From Pontederia crassipes (Eukaryota; Streptophyta; Magnoliopsida; Commelinales; Pontederiaceae), in contig CM060188.1 in NCBI GenBank assembly GCA_030549335.1, positions 11,160,001 to 11,224,000 of the forward strand: DNA of 64,000 bases, read 5' to 3'. Made by a program: the position numbers and the translations under genes. Of this stretch, positions 33,594 to 43,680 are shown in pieces. Below the pieces are notes generated by a model, which was not told the DNA's origin, did no database searches, and was given only the letters and a program-made list of their open reading frames with translations. The first letter of the stretch is position 1. Every line of letters begins with the position of its first letter.

Positions 33594-35510
33594 ATGGCAC
33601 CCTCCATCAGGAAGGCTCTTGGAGCAGTGAAAGACCAGACCAGCATTGGCTTGGCCAAGGTGTCTAGTAATATGGCACCTGAGCTGGATGTGGCAATTGT
33701 GAAGGCAACAAGCCATGATGATGAACCTGCTGATGAGAAGTATTTCAGGGAGATCCTCAGCATGACATCCTATTCAAGGGGTTTTGTGAGTGCCTGCATT
33801 GCTGGCGTGTCAAAGCGGCTCAGCAAAACTCATGACTGGGTCGTGGCTCTCAAGGCGCTGATGCTGGTCCATCGCCTCTTGGCGGATGGAGATCCTGCTT
33901 TCCAGAATGAGATTATGTATGCTACTAGGAGGGGTACTCGCCTTCTCAACATGTCTGATTTCCGTGACGAGGCACATTCTAACTCCTGGGATCATTCTGC
34001 TTTTGTTCGAACATATGCCCTTTATCTGGATCAGAGGCTGGAGTGCATGGTGTACGAGAGGAAGCAAGGTGGTGGAATCCGTTCACAGCAGTCCCCAAGA
34101 GACGATTGGAGATCTCCCCCTCGAGATCGCTATGAGTATCGAGAACCTGATGCTTACAACTATGGTAGCCGTGAAAGATCCTCATACTCATCCCCGCCTG
34201 GAAATGGTAGCACCTCTTATGACGAGCAGCGGGAGGGAGAAGAGAAGAAGCCACCAACACCATTGAAGGATATGAAACCAGAGAGGGTGCTTGGGAGGAT
34301 GCACCAGCTTCAGCAGCTGCTTGATCGTTTCCTTGCCTGTCGCCCAACAGGAAATGCGAAGCACAGTCGGATGATTCTGGTTGCTCTCTACCCAATAGTT
34401 AGAGAAAGCTTCCAGCTCTATGCTGATGTATGTGAGATACTGGCAATCCTTTTAGACCGCTTCTTTGACATGGAATACCCAGAGTGTGTCAAGTCATTTG
34501 AAGCATATGCCAGTGCTGCTAAACAGATTGATGAGCTTTGTGGCTTTTATGCTTGGTGCAAGGACACTGGGGTGGCCAGGTCATCAGAATATCCGGAGGT
34601 GCAACGCATTACCGACAAGCTTTTGGAGACTCTGGAAGAATTCATGAAAGACAGAGCAAGGAGACCAAAGAGTCCCTCAAGAGAGCCTCTCCCTGCTCCA
34701 GCAGTTTCTCAGGTTGAGGAACCAGAGCCAGACATGAACAGCATAAAAGCTCTTCCTGCCCCCTCCGATTTCAAGGAAGAGCAACCATTGCCAAAGGTTG
34801 ACGAACCTGCCAAGCCTCCAAAGCAAGATGATGGAGAGTTAATCAATCTAAGAGATGAGGGTGTATCCGCCGAGGACCATTCAAATAGACTTGCGCTGGC
34901 ACTGTTTCAGGGGCCAATTGCAGCCAATGGTACCAATGGTTCGTGGGAGGCCTTCCCATCGGCCAATGGGGAACCGGAAGTGACTTCTGCATGGCAGACA
35001 CCTGCAGCAGAGCCTGGCAAAGCAGATTGGGAGCTGGCCCTTGTGGAGACAGCAAGCAATCTCTCCAACCAAAAGGCTGCGATGGGCGGCGGTTTGGATC
35101 CACTGCTTCTCAATGGCATGTATGACCAAGGTGCAGTGAGACAGCATATAAGTGCACAAATGAGCAGTGGGAGCTCCAGCAGCGTGGCCTTGCCTGGCCC
35201 TGGCAAGAGCACCACCCCAGTGTTGGCGTTGCCTGCACCTGATGGCACTGTACAAGCCATCGGACAGGACCCATTCGCAGCGTCTCTTAGTATCCCTCCG
35301 CCTTCCTATGTTCAGATGGCGGACATAGAGAAGAAGCAGCAGCTGCTGGTCCAGGAGCAGGTAATGTGGCAGCAGTACTCCAAGGATGGGATGCAAGGTC
35401 AGGCAAGCTTAGCTAAACTGCAGACGACTTTCATGCCGAACCCGGTCATGCCGTACGGGATGCCAACAACTTATAATACTGCAGGGGGTTTCTACTACCC
35501 CACGTACTGA
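33594..35510 (+). CDS. ECA4: AP180 N-terminal homology (ANTH) clathrin assembly protein, 638 aa
   Basis: This is a cytosolic endocytic adaptor that binds phosphoinositides through its ANTH domain and recruits clathrin at the plasma membrane. The ANTH domain begins at the N-terminus: MAPSIRKALGAVKDQTSIGLAKV, then conserved ELDVAIVKATSHDD, and extends with its helical continuation to about residue 350 (FFDMEYPECVKSFEAY). The C-terminal half is disordered, with short adaptor-binding motifs including DPF at 559-561 and DPL in GLDPLLLN. The CDS is a single exon; length and sequence order match Arabidopsis At2g25430 (ECA4) and At4g32285 (CAP1). The ATG is the first after the leader intron. The assignment to the ECA4/CAP1 pair is from memory of family sequences; it is separate from the TPLATE complex subunits. 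Confidence 0.95.
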   Translation: MAPSIRKALGAVKDQTSIGLAKVSSNMAPELDVAIVKATSHDDEPADEKYFREILSMTSYSRGFVSACIAGVSKRLSKTHDWVVALKALMLVHRLLADGDPAFQNEIMYATRRGTRLLNMSDFRDEAHSNSWDHSAFVRTYALYLDQRLECMVYERKQGGGIRSQQSPRDDWRSPPRDRYEYREPDAYNYGSRERSSYSSPPGNGSTSYDEQREGEEKKPPTPLKDMKPERVLGRMHQLQQLLDRFLACRPTGNAKHSRMILVALYPIVRESFQLYADVCEILAILLDRFFDMEYPECVKSFEAYASAAKQIDELCGFYAWCKDTGVARSSEYPEVQRITDKLLETLEEFMKDRARRPKSPSREPLPAPAVSQVEEPEPDMNSIKALPAPSDFKEEQPLPKVDEPAKPPKQDDGELINLRDEGVSAEDHSNRLALALFQGPIAANGTNGSWEAFPSANGEPEVTSAWQTPAAEPGKADWELALVETASNLSNQKAAMGGGLDPLLLNGMYDQGAVRQHISAQMSSGSSSSVALPGPGKSTTPVLALPAPDGTVQAIGQDPFAASLSIPPPSYVQMADIEKKQQLLVQEQVMWQQYSKDGMQGQASLAKLQTTFMPNPVMPYGMPTTYNTAGGFYYPTY

Positions 35511-37145
35511 TTTTTGTTTCTGGTTTTTGGATTTTGAGCTGTTCTATATTTAACATGGTTTGTCCAGTGTTAATTGGCCTTGTTCCAGGGTTCCTGAACT
35601 CAACGACTTTACGAATCAACAACTATTAGTATTATTTGATCTTCCGTACACGGCTCGCAATATATACAGGCCGTATTGGTTGTCAGTAATCTCTGTATGA
35701 TGGCTGTGGCATGTGTTTAAGGTTGTAATATATAAACCTGGCTTGAACCATATTGGCGACTGTCCTGACAGAAAAAAATCGAGGTTATTGCCTTGTTTCC
35801 TATATTTGGTTTGACTACGGCATAAGGGAATGATGAATGTCATGCACCACTTTGCTGATCGTGAAATCAAATGAATGATGCAATTTTTATATTGATATAG
35901 TATCGATTTAAAACTTGTTATCTAAAATTATATTTCACGCAAGATTAATAGAACAATGCACAATAATACCACTCATTTTCCTCATTTATTACATGATTGA
36001 GCAGTTGGTCCGATTTGGGTTATGTACAAAATTAGAAATGGCATTCGATAAAATTCGGTTGAAGTTCAATTACGAACCCGTGATCGGTTCGATTTGAGCC
36101 ACGTACAAAATTAGAAATGGCATTTGGTAAAATTCGGGTTAAAGCGGGAAAAAAATCAGTTCAGGTTTAAAATTGAAAAGATAAAAAAATTAAGAGGAAA
36201 AATAGGTAATAAAAATTTAGGAAAGTAAAAAAGTGGGAAATTATTTGAATTAAGAATAGGTGAAAACTAAAAAGGAAATAAACATGAAAAATTAATAGGG
36301 AGAGAGGAATTAATGGAGATAGAAAAAGGAAAGTATTAAAATGGAAGTAAAAAAAAAAGAGTGATATATCATATATGATAAAATAAATTAATATATTATC
36401 ATAATAAAATAATATTGAATAAAAAAAGAATTAATATAGTATATTATCAGTAATAATAACTTCATAAATATTAACTTTTATTTAATTATAAGTCATGATT
36501 ATTTTTTTACATTATATAATATTGATAATTTTATATCTTAGTGGATTGAATGCTCTTAAGTACACGAGAAAATCAAAAAGTCTATATAATATTATTTTAA
36601 TAAAATTCAATGAGATCCAATTGCCGATCTGGTTATTAAAAACATATTCGATGTAGTCTGATTGCCGACCTGGTTATTAAAAGCATTGGTTGCGATCTGA
36701 GTCATTTATAGCGATTTATATTTTATTTTTTCGGAGTAGAACCCTCTAAATAAGAATCTTAGGTGGTGACAAGTTACTTAGCTGCACAAATTTTAACTCT
36801 ACTAATATTCGCCACATGTAGCATGCATCCGAGTCACTTGACGAACAATTAATGCGATTGCTGCTATCTTATTTTTACCATTTTTATTTTGTAGTGACAT
36901 GCAGTTCTTTGCCAGCCTTATTGCTCTTTTTCATTTTCATAATTACGGGAATGAATCATGCATGGAGGAAGATAAAGATGCCAAGCTTTGAGGATAAGTT
37001 CCTTGTGCTGGCGATGACAGGCATTAAAGTTCTGACAAGTTTATCTCCAACAAGGATTTTCAGAAATTATGTACATAACTCTCTACATGAGAATCTGAAT
37101 CGTAGTTTAGGCATCCTAAACAAAAGGAATTGGTTACAGATGCCG
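35511..37145. other. Intergenic DNA between convergent ANTH and DHHC genes
   Basis: The genes face each other here, so the ends hold their 3' UTRs. A diverged tandem repeat spans about 36000-36140: 'cacgtacaaaattagaaatggcatt' recurs with 'gtaaaattcgg'. A second short repeat near 36610-36700 ('ctggttattaaaa') is present. The rest is AT-rich with no recognised gene. Confidence 0.45.
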
Positions 37146-40100
37146 TCAGTATTCTGATGTTAGGAATTCCATGATGTTGCGCAGGAGACCATTATCATAT
37201 GGATTTGTAAACTTGATCTCTGGGACAGTACTACCTGTGAAATTGCATAAACTGAATCAGCGATTGGGACTGAACGAACGTAAAAGAAAAACAATCACGT
37301 AATGAGAAGGCATTTGGTAAACAGACCTGGTAGAGGCTCAGCAACCAGTTGGAATTCAGGATATTTCCTCCAGTTAATCTGGATGATTGTTGGCCTCAGT
37401 AACACATCACTAACAGCACACAAAAAGCTGTAAAGTTGGAAGTATCTCAAATTACCCATTCCTCTGTTTTTATGTTAAAGGAGATGCAGTATAGGTGCCA
37501 TGTGAAGAATACCATCTATTAACAAGAAACGAGATCTGTTAGACAACATAAAACAACCTTCGCTAGATAACGAGATACATGTAAATGTGAACAAACATAA
37601 AAAATATTAGAATAGATGAGGTTCATAGACAAACCAGCATAACTTGCAAAGCATAAATCCATATGGAATTTTGGATAACTTGTATTTTTCTCCTAAAGAC
37701 AGACCAAAAATGGTATAGCATAACCTAACATACCAATAAGACAAGGTATTGTCACTTGACTAACAAAACAAAATAACCAACAATAATATTCCCAAGGACT
37801 AAAAGGTTACTATAGATCAGAAGGAATGCACATCTGATGACAGCTTTTAGCCAAATGGACCCATTTTTCCAGAGCATTTTAGTTTCTAAAGCACTCCTCA
37901 GCAAAGAACTAGGATTCACTTTCCAGACCAAGACAAAGTGGCGTATAATGGCCAATAAGATTTGGTGTTTAGAAGATCAACACATATTTCCAACAATGCA
38001 ATAGTTCATAAGTTCGCCTAGAGATGGAAAATGTCATCTACCATCAACAGCAAATCCTTTTTTCTTCTTTTTTTTTTTTTAAGAAAGGGTGATGACTAGT
38101 CATCAACAACAGATCATAAAAGGCAGATAGAATTTCATTATTGTTATTCAACTTTTTTTTTTTTGAGAAGATATTGTTATTCAACTTGTAGATCAATCGA
38201 CTAAAATGTAAAACTTACAGGTATGGTAATACTATGACAACAGTTGATGGAATTATAACAAAAGTTTTTGTTGCATCAGATACCTGCCATAGCACTTGGA
38301 GAGTACAGAAAATGCTTGTGCTGATCATGAAGTTCAAAGTGTGGCTGCCCTGTAGGATAAGCAATATTACTAGTTAATTTGCCACCAATTTTAAGTAAAC
38401 AGGTTACTTGTACAAAACTAGAACTACAGAGACAGTATTACAGACAAATCATTAGCTTAAAATCCAGAGTATACAGAAGGACCACCAAAACTCTAATTCA
38501 AATTGCTTGAAATGTACAATTACTTAAAGGTTAAAGAACAACTCAAGAATGAACTCTTCAACCTAGTCTTAACTCACAGAAAATTGCAACTGACTTGAGC
38601 ATTCGTAACAAGTAGAAAACTACTTTGTTCACATATTACAATGATTTTAGGAAAACATATGTATACATGAACAGTAATGGCGAGGCTCACTTTATGGATG
38701 ACACAAGAATGGTAGAACATACCTCGATTGATCGCTTATATTTAGAATCTTCAATGACTGTAAAAAAAAGGAGAATTGTCTATTAATGGTGACACAAAGA
38801 ATAGCAACTCAAGAACTATATAATTGAAATGTCCAAATGATGGAAAACTCAACCATCTCTCACTAGATTGCTTGAGGATTCTTCTAAAATAGAAGCTTGA
38901 GTTTGACCATTACAGATCTAAATAAAAAGGGAAAAAAGCACGAGTGCCTTGTCTCCTGAGAGCATGCAATCTAGAATCTAGTGAAACTAATTCTTGTGAA
39001 CTGACATTTCTAGGACAAGGGCAAGAGTTTTTTATAAGAAACAAGAAGGTTTAACCAAAAGTTTTGTGGTTGTGGTTGAGGTGACAGTGGGGAGGGCTAT
39101 CATTTTTTTTTTTGAGAAAGATAAGGATGTAAGCCAGAATCTAACAACCATTTCGCATATGGTGAGATCCTTAAGCTGTATATACCAAATTATCTTGTAC
39201 CATTGACGAATAGAATCAAAATGTTCCATATTATTCATTTCATTAGAATAGCGTCTAAGAAATGAAGATTATGGAACAACATGATGCATTTGCATGAGCT
39301 ATCATTACAAACCATTATCATGCTTTGAGAAACGGAAAGAAACACAAAAAGAACAATCGAAGTTGGAAAAACTGGTTACATACGCTTGTTTGCACAAAAG
39401 GAATAGGAGGCTTCTGCAACAATGAAGCCGAAGAGAAGAATTAAGAACAATCGATGATTCTTCTGACCTGCAGAGATATAGGATCAGTTTGAACAGAATC
39501 ATCAAACAACAGTGCAAAGATGATCAAGTAAACATGTTCCATACCTATACAATTTCCGAAAGCCGGACAATGGTGGTCAAATGCCTTGATATATGCCTTA
39601 CAATGGTTGCACTGCCTGAGCCTAGACAATGATGGCTCAGTGGTCTGCCAAAGAAAAACTTCAATTTAATAATGTAAATTAGATCCATATTAGAAGATCT
39701 TCAGCATTTCCGGAAACTATTGTTTATTACTAATTTACTACATCCAAGAATGTAATGGATTTATGAGCTACACATGTGGACTTTTTTTTCAGGGAACATG
39801 TAAACCTAATGTTGGACAAATGAATCATTTTTTTAAAGCAGATTATTTGAGTCCGTCAAAATCCAATGAGCACAGATTTGACAACAAATCATTCATTTTT
39901 TAAAGCAGGTTATTTGAATCCTCATTTGATGAGATCCAAATAGCCCATCTTTAAAGCAGGTTATTTAAGCCATAAGTGCATTATCTAATTCCAGTTTGCA
40001 ATAAATGTTATCACATGCAAACAAACAACAATAAACAAACGAATCTAACATTATCTTGGATCCTATGCTGAAGCTCCAGCCCCTCAAGGTCATGTTGGTC

Positions 40101-42121
40101 AGAATCTACAGGAGAGGGACTGTACGAAATGATTCCAGGATCACCAGAAAATATTCTGCAAGATAGAGGAGCACATAAGCTTACAAGTGGTGGATATACT
40201 TGATGCACTCACCCTCTAAGGTCTGATAATGTACAATTATAAATTGGAGGGTAAGAAAAATTATTGAACATAAAAAATCAAGAAAAGCTCAATAGGAATT
40301 GGGAGGACGTTCTAGTGGGGATATGCAAAACAACATGAATACATTGTCCTAATGATGAGTCATCCATGTTTTTTTTTTCTTTTTGAGGAGAAATGAATAA
40401 TCCATGTTAGAGCACAAGGCAGTATACATGCATGTAAAAAAATCTCTTGTAATGTAGCATTACAAGAGAAAAGAAAGAAAACAGAAAACTTAGCCCAATC
40501 AAAAAAACCTTTTTTGATAAATTACGTGTAACCCTACATCAAACAGATGCCCAAGAAGCTGGAACACACAACCCATGAATTTAGGCAGCTGTGTGATAGG
40601 AACAAAGTGAATCTATTCTTTCACCTTCTACTAAACAATACACCACACAAAGTGAACTAATTTTAAAAAAGAATATGCCCATCAGTTTACAAATGCTACA
40701 AGAGTCCTGTCTTCCAACATCTCGGCATTCTACTAGAGAAAACAAAACATCAAAAGAAAAAATATGACGTAAAATTGCAGCTGTTCAACAGTGCAATATA
40801 TTGAAAATGGATAACACGATGTATGATAGAACAGAAAGAAAATAGCTTAAGAAGACTATCGCACCTATAAAGGCCAAACAAAAGTAGAGCACACATCATA
40901 TTGACAAAAGCATCCAGTAGTGTGGATATCCCTGCAGTAATAAGTGAAGTCCATCATATCAAGGCTAAATTAAAACAGATCGGCAAGAACAGATGGTTTT
41001 GGTATCAACTTATTGTCAAACTACAATGAATAATTGCAAATGGGACTTGCAAATTGAGAGACTCCGTGGTCTTAGTTGAAAGAATCCATGTTTACAGAGA
41101 TGAAAAAGTAAGATCTACCATGACTTTACTAAGCCATCCCTGCAAAGGAGGCTCTGGGCATATATTGGTTTGGCTATCACCAATCACAATCAGCTAAAGT
41201 TACTGGCGAGTTCAAAAGAAATTCAAGTTCTGAATTGTGAGAAGTTCCCCAGTATCCATTGGTTTACCAATTTGGGGCTCAGATAACCAAAGAGGTGCCG
41301 GGCGAACTTTTTTCTGAAGACAATATCTCAGTTCAGTAAACCTTGTATATTTTTTGAGAAGGGAGTAAACCTTGTATATTGAAAAGTAAATTAACGTGAT
41401 TCTGAAAAAAATCATAGTACCATGATACCTTAGCAAAAGAGCAAGATTCTATTACATCACTAATCGACATATTTATACAACAAAGCGAGGAAAAATGCAG
41501 CATACAAGACATCAAAATTCCATACACGGTATCTGCAACAAATTTAACTCTCCAGATTCAATATTACACAGAATACGAAGTGAACTGATATATAGGTCAG
41601 ATGAATGCATCAATACATTAAGATGTTTTTTTGTTATTAAAAAATGGGACACTCTTATTATGGTGAAAATAACAAAAAAGCAACATAATCAGCCTTTTTG
41701 TCAATAGTGATAAGATGTTGGCGCTACCTTGCCGCACTACTGTTAAGTAGAATCCCCAGATGAACAATATGTTGAAAAGAACAAAAGCCGGGGCCAAAGC
41801 CAAAATACCAAGGAGCCTTCGGCACCATCCTGCCGCAAAGAGCGTGAACACCATAACAATGCCTGCATACAGATAATCATCGCAAAGCAACCCAATAAGA
41901 AAAAGACAACATCCCGTATAAACAAAGAGAACAAGCATAAAGACACAAGAAGAAGGACCTGAAACGGGGATCAACTGTACTGGACTAACGCCTGACCAAG
42001 TATGAGGAATCATGAAGAGAGCAAAGTGCACGATCATGGTCATGAACAACGACACCAGACCGGATCTGAAGAATTCCCATGGAGACCGATACAGCCTTCG
42101 AATTCTCAAATCACTCAGCAT
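37146..42121 (-). CDS. DHHC-family protein S-acyltransferase with a shortened cysteine-rich domain (10 exons, 350 aa)
   Basis: It adds palmitate to cysteines of membrane proteins; a multi-pass membrane enzyme. Exons on the minus strand: 42121-41728, 40931-40865, 40155-40050, 39644-39545, 39467-39384, 38757-38723, 38349-38284, 37515-37456, 37378-37327, 37234-37146. All are GT-AG and phases agree throughout. Several hydrophobic segments fill residues 18-130. Catalytic DHHC is at about 212-215 in FDHHCPAFGNCIG. The first Cys pair (CNHC, 201-204) is only seven residues before it, so the usual central HCxxC part of the zinc-binding domain is absent, within a single exon. Later features are typical: a TTxE-like NIKTEEWINW and a C-terminal NPYDNGLLRN (PaCCT-like). 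It is probably a diverged plant PAT; I cannot assign a number. Introns hold poly(T) micro-insertions. Confidence 0.88.
38042..38112. repeat. Poly(T) insertion plus 'aagaaagggtgatgacta' in a DHHC intron
   Basis: 'catcaacag' before and 'catcaacaacag' after bracket a T run and AAGAAAGGGTGATGACTAGT. The non-T part resembles the sequence after the T run at 10688-10706 (GAGAGGGAAAAGGATGACTAT). Confidence 0.5.
38139..38185. repeat. Poly(T)-GAGAAG micro-insertion with perfect 14-bp target duplication
   Basis: TATTGTTATTCAAC occurs at 38139-38152 and 38172-38185. Only a T run of about twelve and GAGAAGA lie between. This is the clearest case of the class. Confidence 0.8.
39833..39972. repeat. Three imperfect copies of a 'taaagcaggttatttga' word
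   Basis: Copies start near 39833, 39898 and 39951 inside a DHHC intron, with 'ccaaatgagc' or 'gatccaaatag' text between them. It is a short local repeat of unknown origin. Confidence 0.6.
41335..41379. repeat. Poly(T)-GAGAAGGG micro-insertion with perfect 16-bp target duplication
   Basis: AGTAAACCTTGTATAT is present at 41335-41350 and 41364-41379, separated by only 13 bases (TTTTTGAGAAGGG). It lies in the first intron of the DHHC gene. Confidence 0.8.
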
Positions 42122-42302
42122 TTCTATTACTAACGGTGTTTTTTTGTCTTTTCGTGATCAAATAAGAACAGTCTCTATCATCTAGCTAATAAAATTGGTA
42201 CAATCAAACCGAAATAAGAAGTCTTATTCAAGTAGTTCTCGTCAGAATAATCCGAGGAAAAAAAATAAAACTAACTAATTGATGGGATCCGATCGGATCA
42301 AA

Positions 42303-42614
42303 TCAGTATTTGGAGTTGTTGACGCTATCCTCCTTGGCGTCGACACGGGCAGAAGGATCGGCAGGCGGAAGAGTCTGCAGAAAGCCAAGGGAGAAACAGA
42401 AGGTCATATGAGATGCGGTTCGCTTGTGGGCATTTCATCGAGCAATAAGTGGGCGGGGGATTACGAGATTCGGCTTGTAGATGTTGTGGACGACGGAGGC
42501 GCCGGCGAGGAGGGAGGCAACGACGACGACGCAGGACCAGGCGAGCGACGGCGTACCTGTCGGCGGCTTGCCTCCCCCAAACTTCTTGCGAGCGGAGGCG
42601 TTGAGGGAACTCAT
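42303..42614 (-). CDS. UQCC6/brawnin-like mitochondrial microprotein (2 exons, 73 aa)
   Basis: Exon 1 is 42614-42465 (50 aa) and exon 2 is 42374-42303 (23 aa plus stop), joined across a 90-bp GT-AG intron in phase 0. The product starts MSSLNASARKKFGGGK, has one membrane segment at about residues 25-42, and continues VVHNIYKPNLTLPP. The ASLL.GA.VVH..Y.P.LT.P pattern matches, from memory, human UQCC6 (brawnin, C12orf73; DUF4519 family), an inner-membrane factor for complex III assembly. The similarity is short, so the function is inferred. The start is the only ATG giving a frame through the spliced exon. The stop lies 181 bp upstream of the DHHC ATG on the same strand, so promoter or 3' UTR overlap, or a joint transcript, is possible. 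Confidence 0.75.
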
Positions 42615-43420
42615 GAGCGGCCGTTGCTTCTGCTGGCGCTGGTGGTGCTATTTATTGAAGGGGAACAAAGAGGGGGCGACAAATGACGATAAGCTAAAAG
42701 GTTCCTTTTTTATTAATTAGAAAGAAATCCGCGAAATAAAAAATATAAGGATGCCATGTATTGACCTGGTAAATAATATCTTGAAAAACCCACACAGAAA
42801 AATATTTAAATGATATTAAACAAAATATTTTTTAAAAAATTATCTACTTAATATTTATATTTTTGCAACAATAAATGAAATTTTCAATATCTTACAGCTT
42901 GTTTTTTAACCGTCCGATCAAATCCGATGGTTGCTTCATGTTCTTATTACTTGCTCAGCTCATAAGTCTATCACTCGTGTAATACCTGACAAGAAATAAA
43001 TAATGATAATGCTCAGAGACGATGAAAAAATATATATAATTTCAAATTGTCTTTTACTTTTTAAAAATCTAACATATGAAAAGTCGACGAATCCTTTTCG
43101 CATTCATTATGATCTTGGAGAAAAATAGAATATCAATCACAATTTAACTTTCCTTTTTAATTATAACTCCTTTTTTTCTCACTTACTTGTTCCATGATTT
43201 TTTTTTTCTCCATTGTTGTGTTGGCAATGTGACAGAAGCCGAAAAAGAAGAAGACTTATATGTGTTAGTAGGAATTAGGAGAACAAAAGCAAAAAAGAGA
43301 AGGAACAATGGGCACTAAGAAGAATGCCAAGAATGAAAGGAACGATAAAAAAGTGTGCTAACGGAATGTTTGGCATAGGATGTATTGTTGTGGAAGTTAT
43401 GACAGGCTTAAGACCTCTTC
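42615..43420. other. Upstream region of the UQCC6-like gene, then AT-rich DNA
   Basis: 'accgtccgatcaaatccgatggtt' (about 42909-42932, in two palindromic halves) lies about 300 bp upstream of the start codon; such words are frequent in plant promoters. TATTTATT at about 42647 reads AATAAATA on the gene strand but sits very close to the ATG. Nothing else was recognised. Confidence 0.4.
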
Positions 43421-43430
43421 TAAATCTTTA

Positions 43431-43677
43431 CACTGTGTTTGGATAAAGAGTTATTAAGGAAAAGGGAAGAGAATGAGAGAGAAAATAAATGGAGAGAAGG
43501 GAAGAGAATTGTTACACCTCAATTTGAAGTTGAAATAAAATAGAATAAATGGAGAAAAATGGAGGAAAAAAAAATGGAGATTCTCCTCCATCAAACTATT
43601 TATCCAAACAAGAGAAAAAAATTTTTTACCTTCCCCTTCCCCTCTTTATCTTTTTTCACCTCAATCCAAACATAGTG
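43431..43677. mobile_element. Tourist-like MITE (PIF/Harbinger type)
   Basis: The ends CACTGTGTTTGGAT (43431) and ATCCAAACATAGTG (to 43677) are inverted with one mismatch, flanked by the 3-bp duplication TTA (43428-43430 and 43678-43680). It is 247 bp, rich in GGAGA/TCTCC inverted stretches and non-coding. The size, TTA target and TIR style fit Tourist-like MITEs. Confidence 0.75.
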
Positions 43678-43680
43678 TTA

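Noticed and set aside
37379-37455. Reading on past TGG at 37456 as exon (frame giving VSDVLLRPTIIQ)
   Set aside because: It breaks phase. A donor directly after TGG and an acceptor before ATTAACTGG give the family sequence EEW-INWRKYPEF.
41212-41436. 74-aa minus-strand frame considered as a DHHC exon
   Set aside because: It lacks fitting splice sites and phase; the flanking exons join correctly without it (CAAG|GG giving Gln-Gly-Ile).
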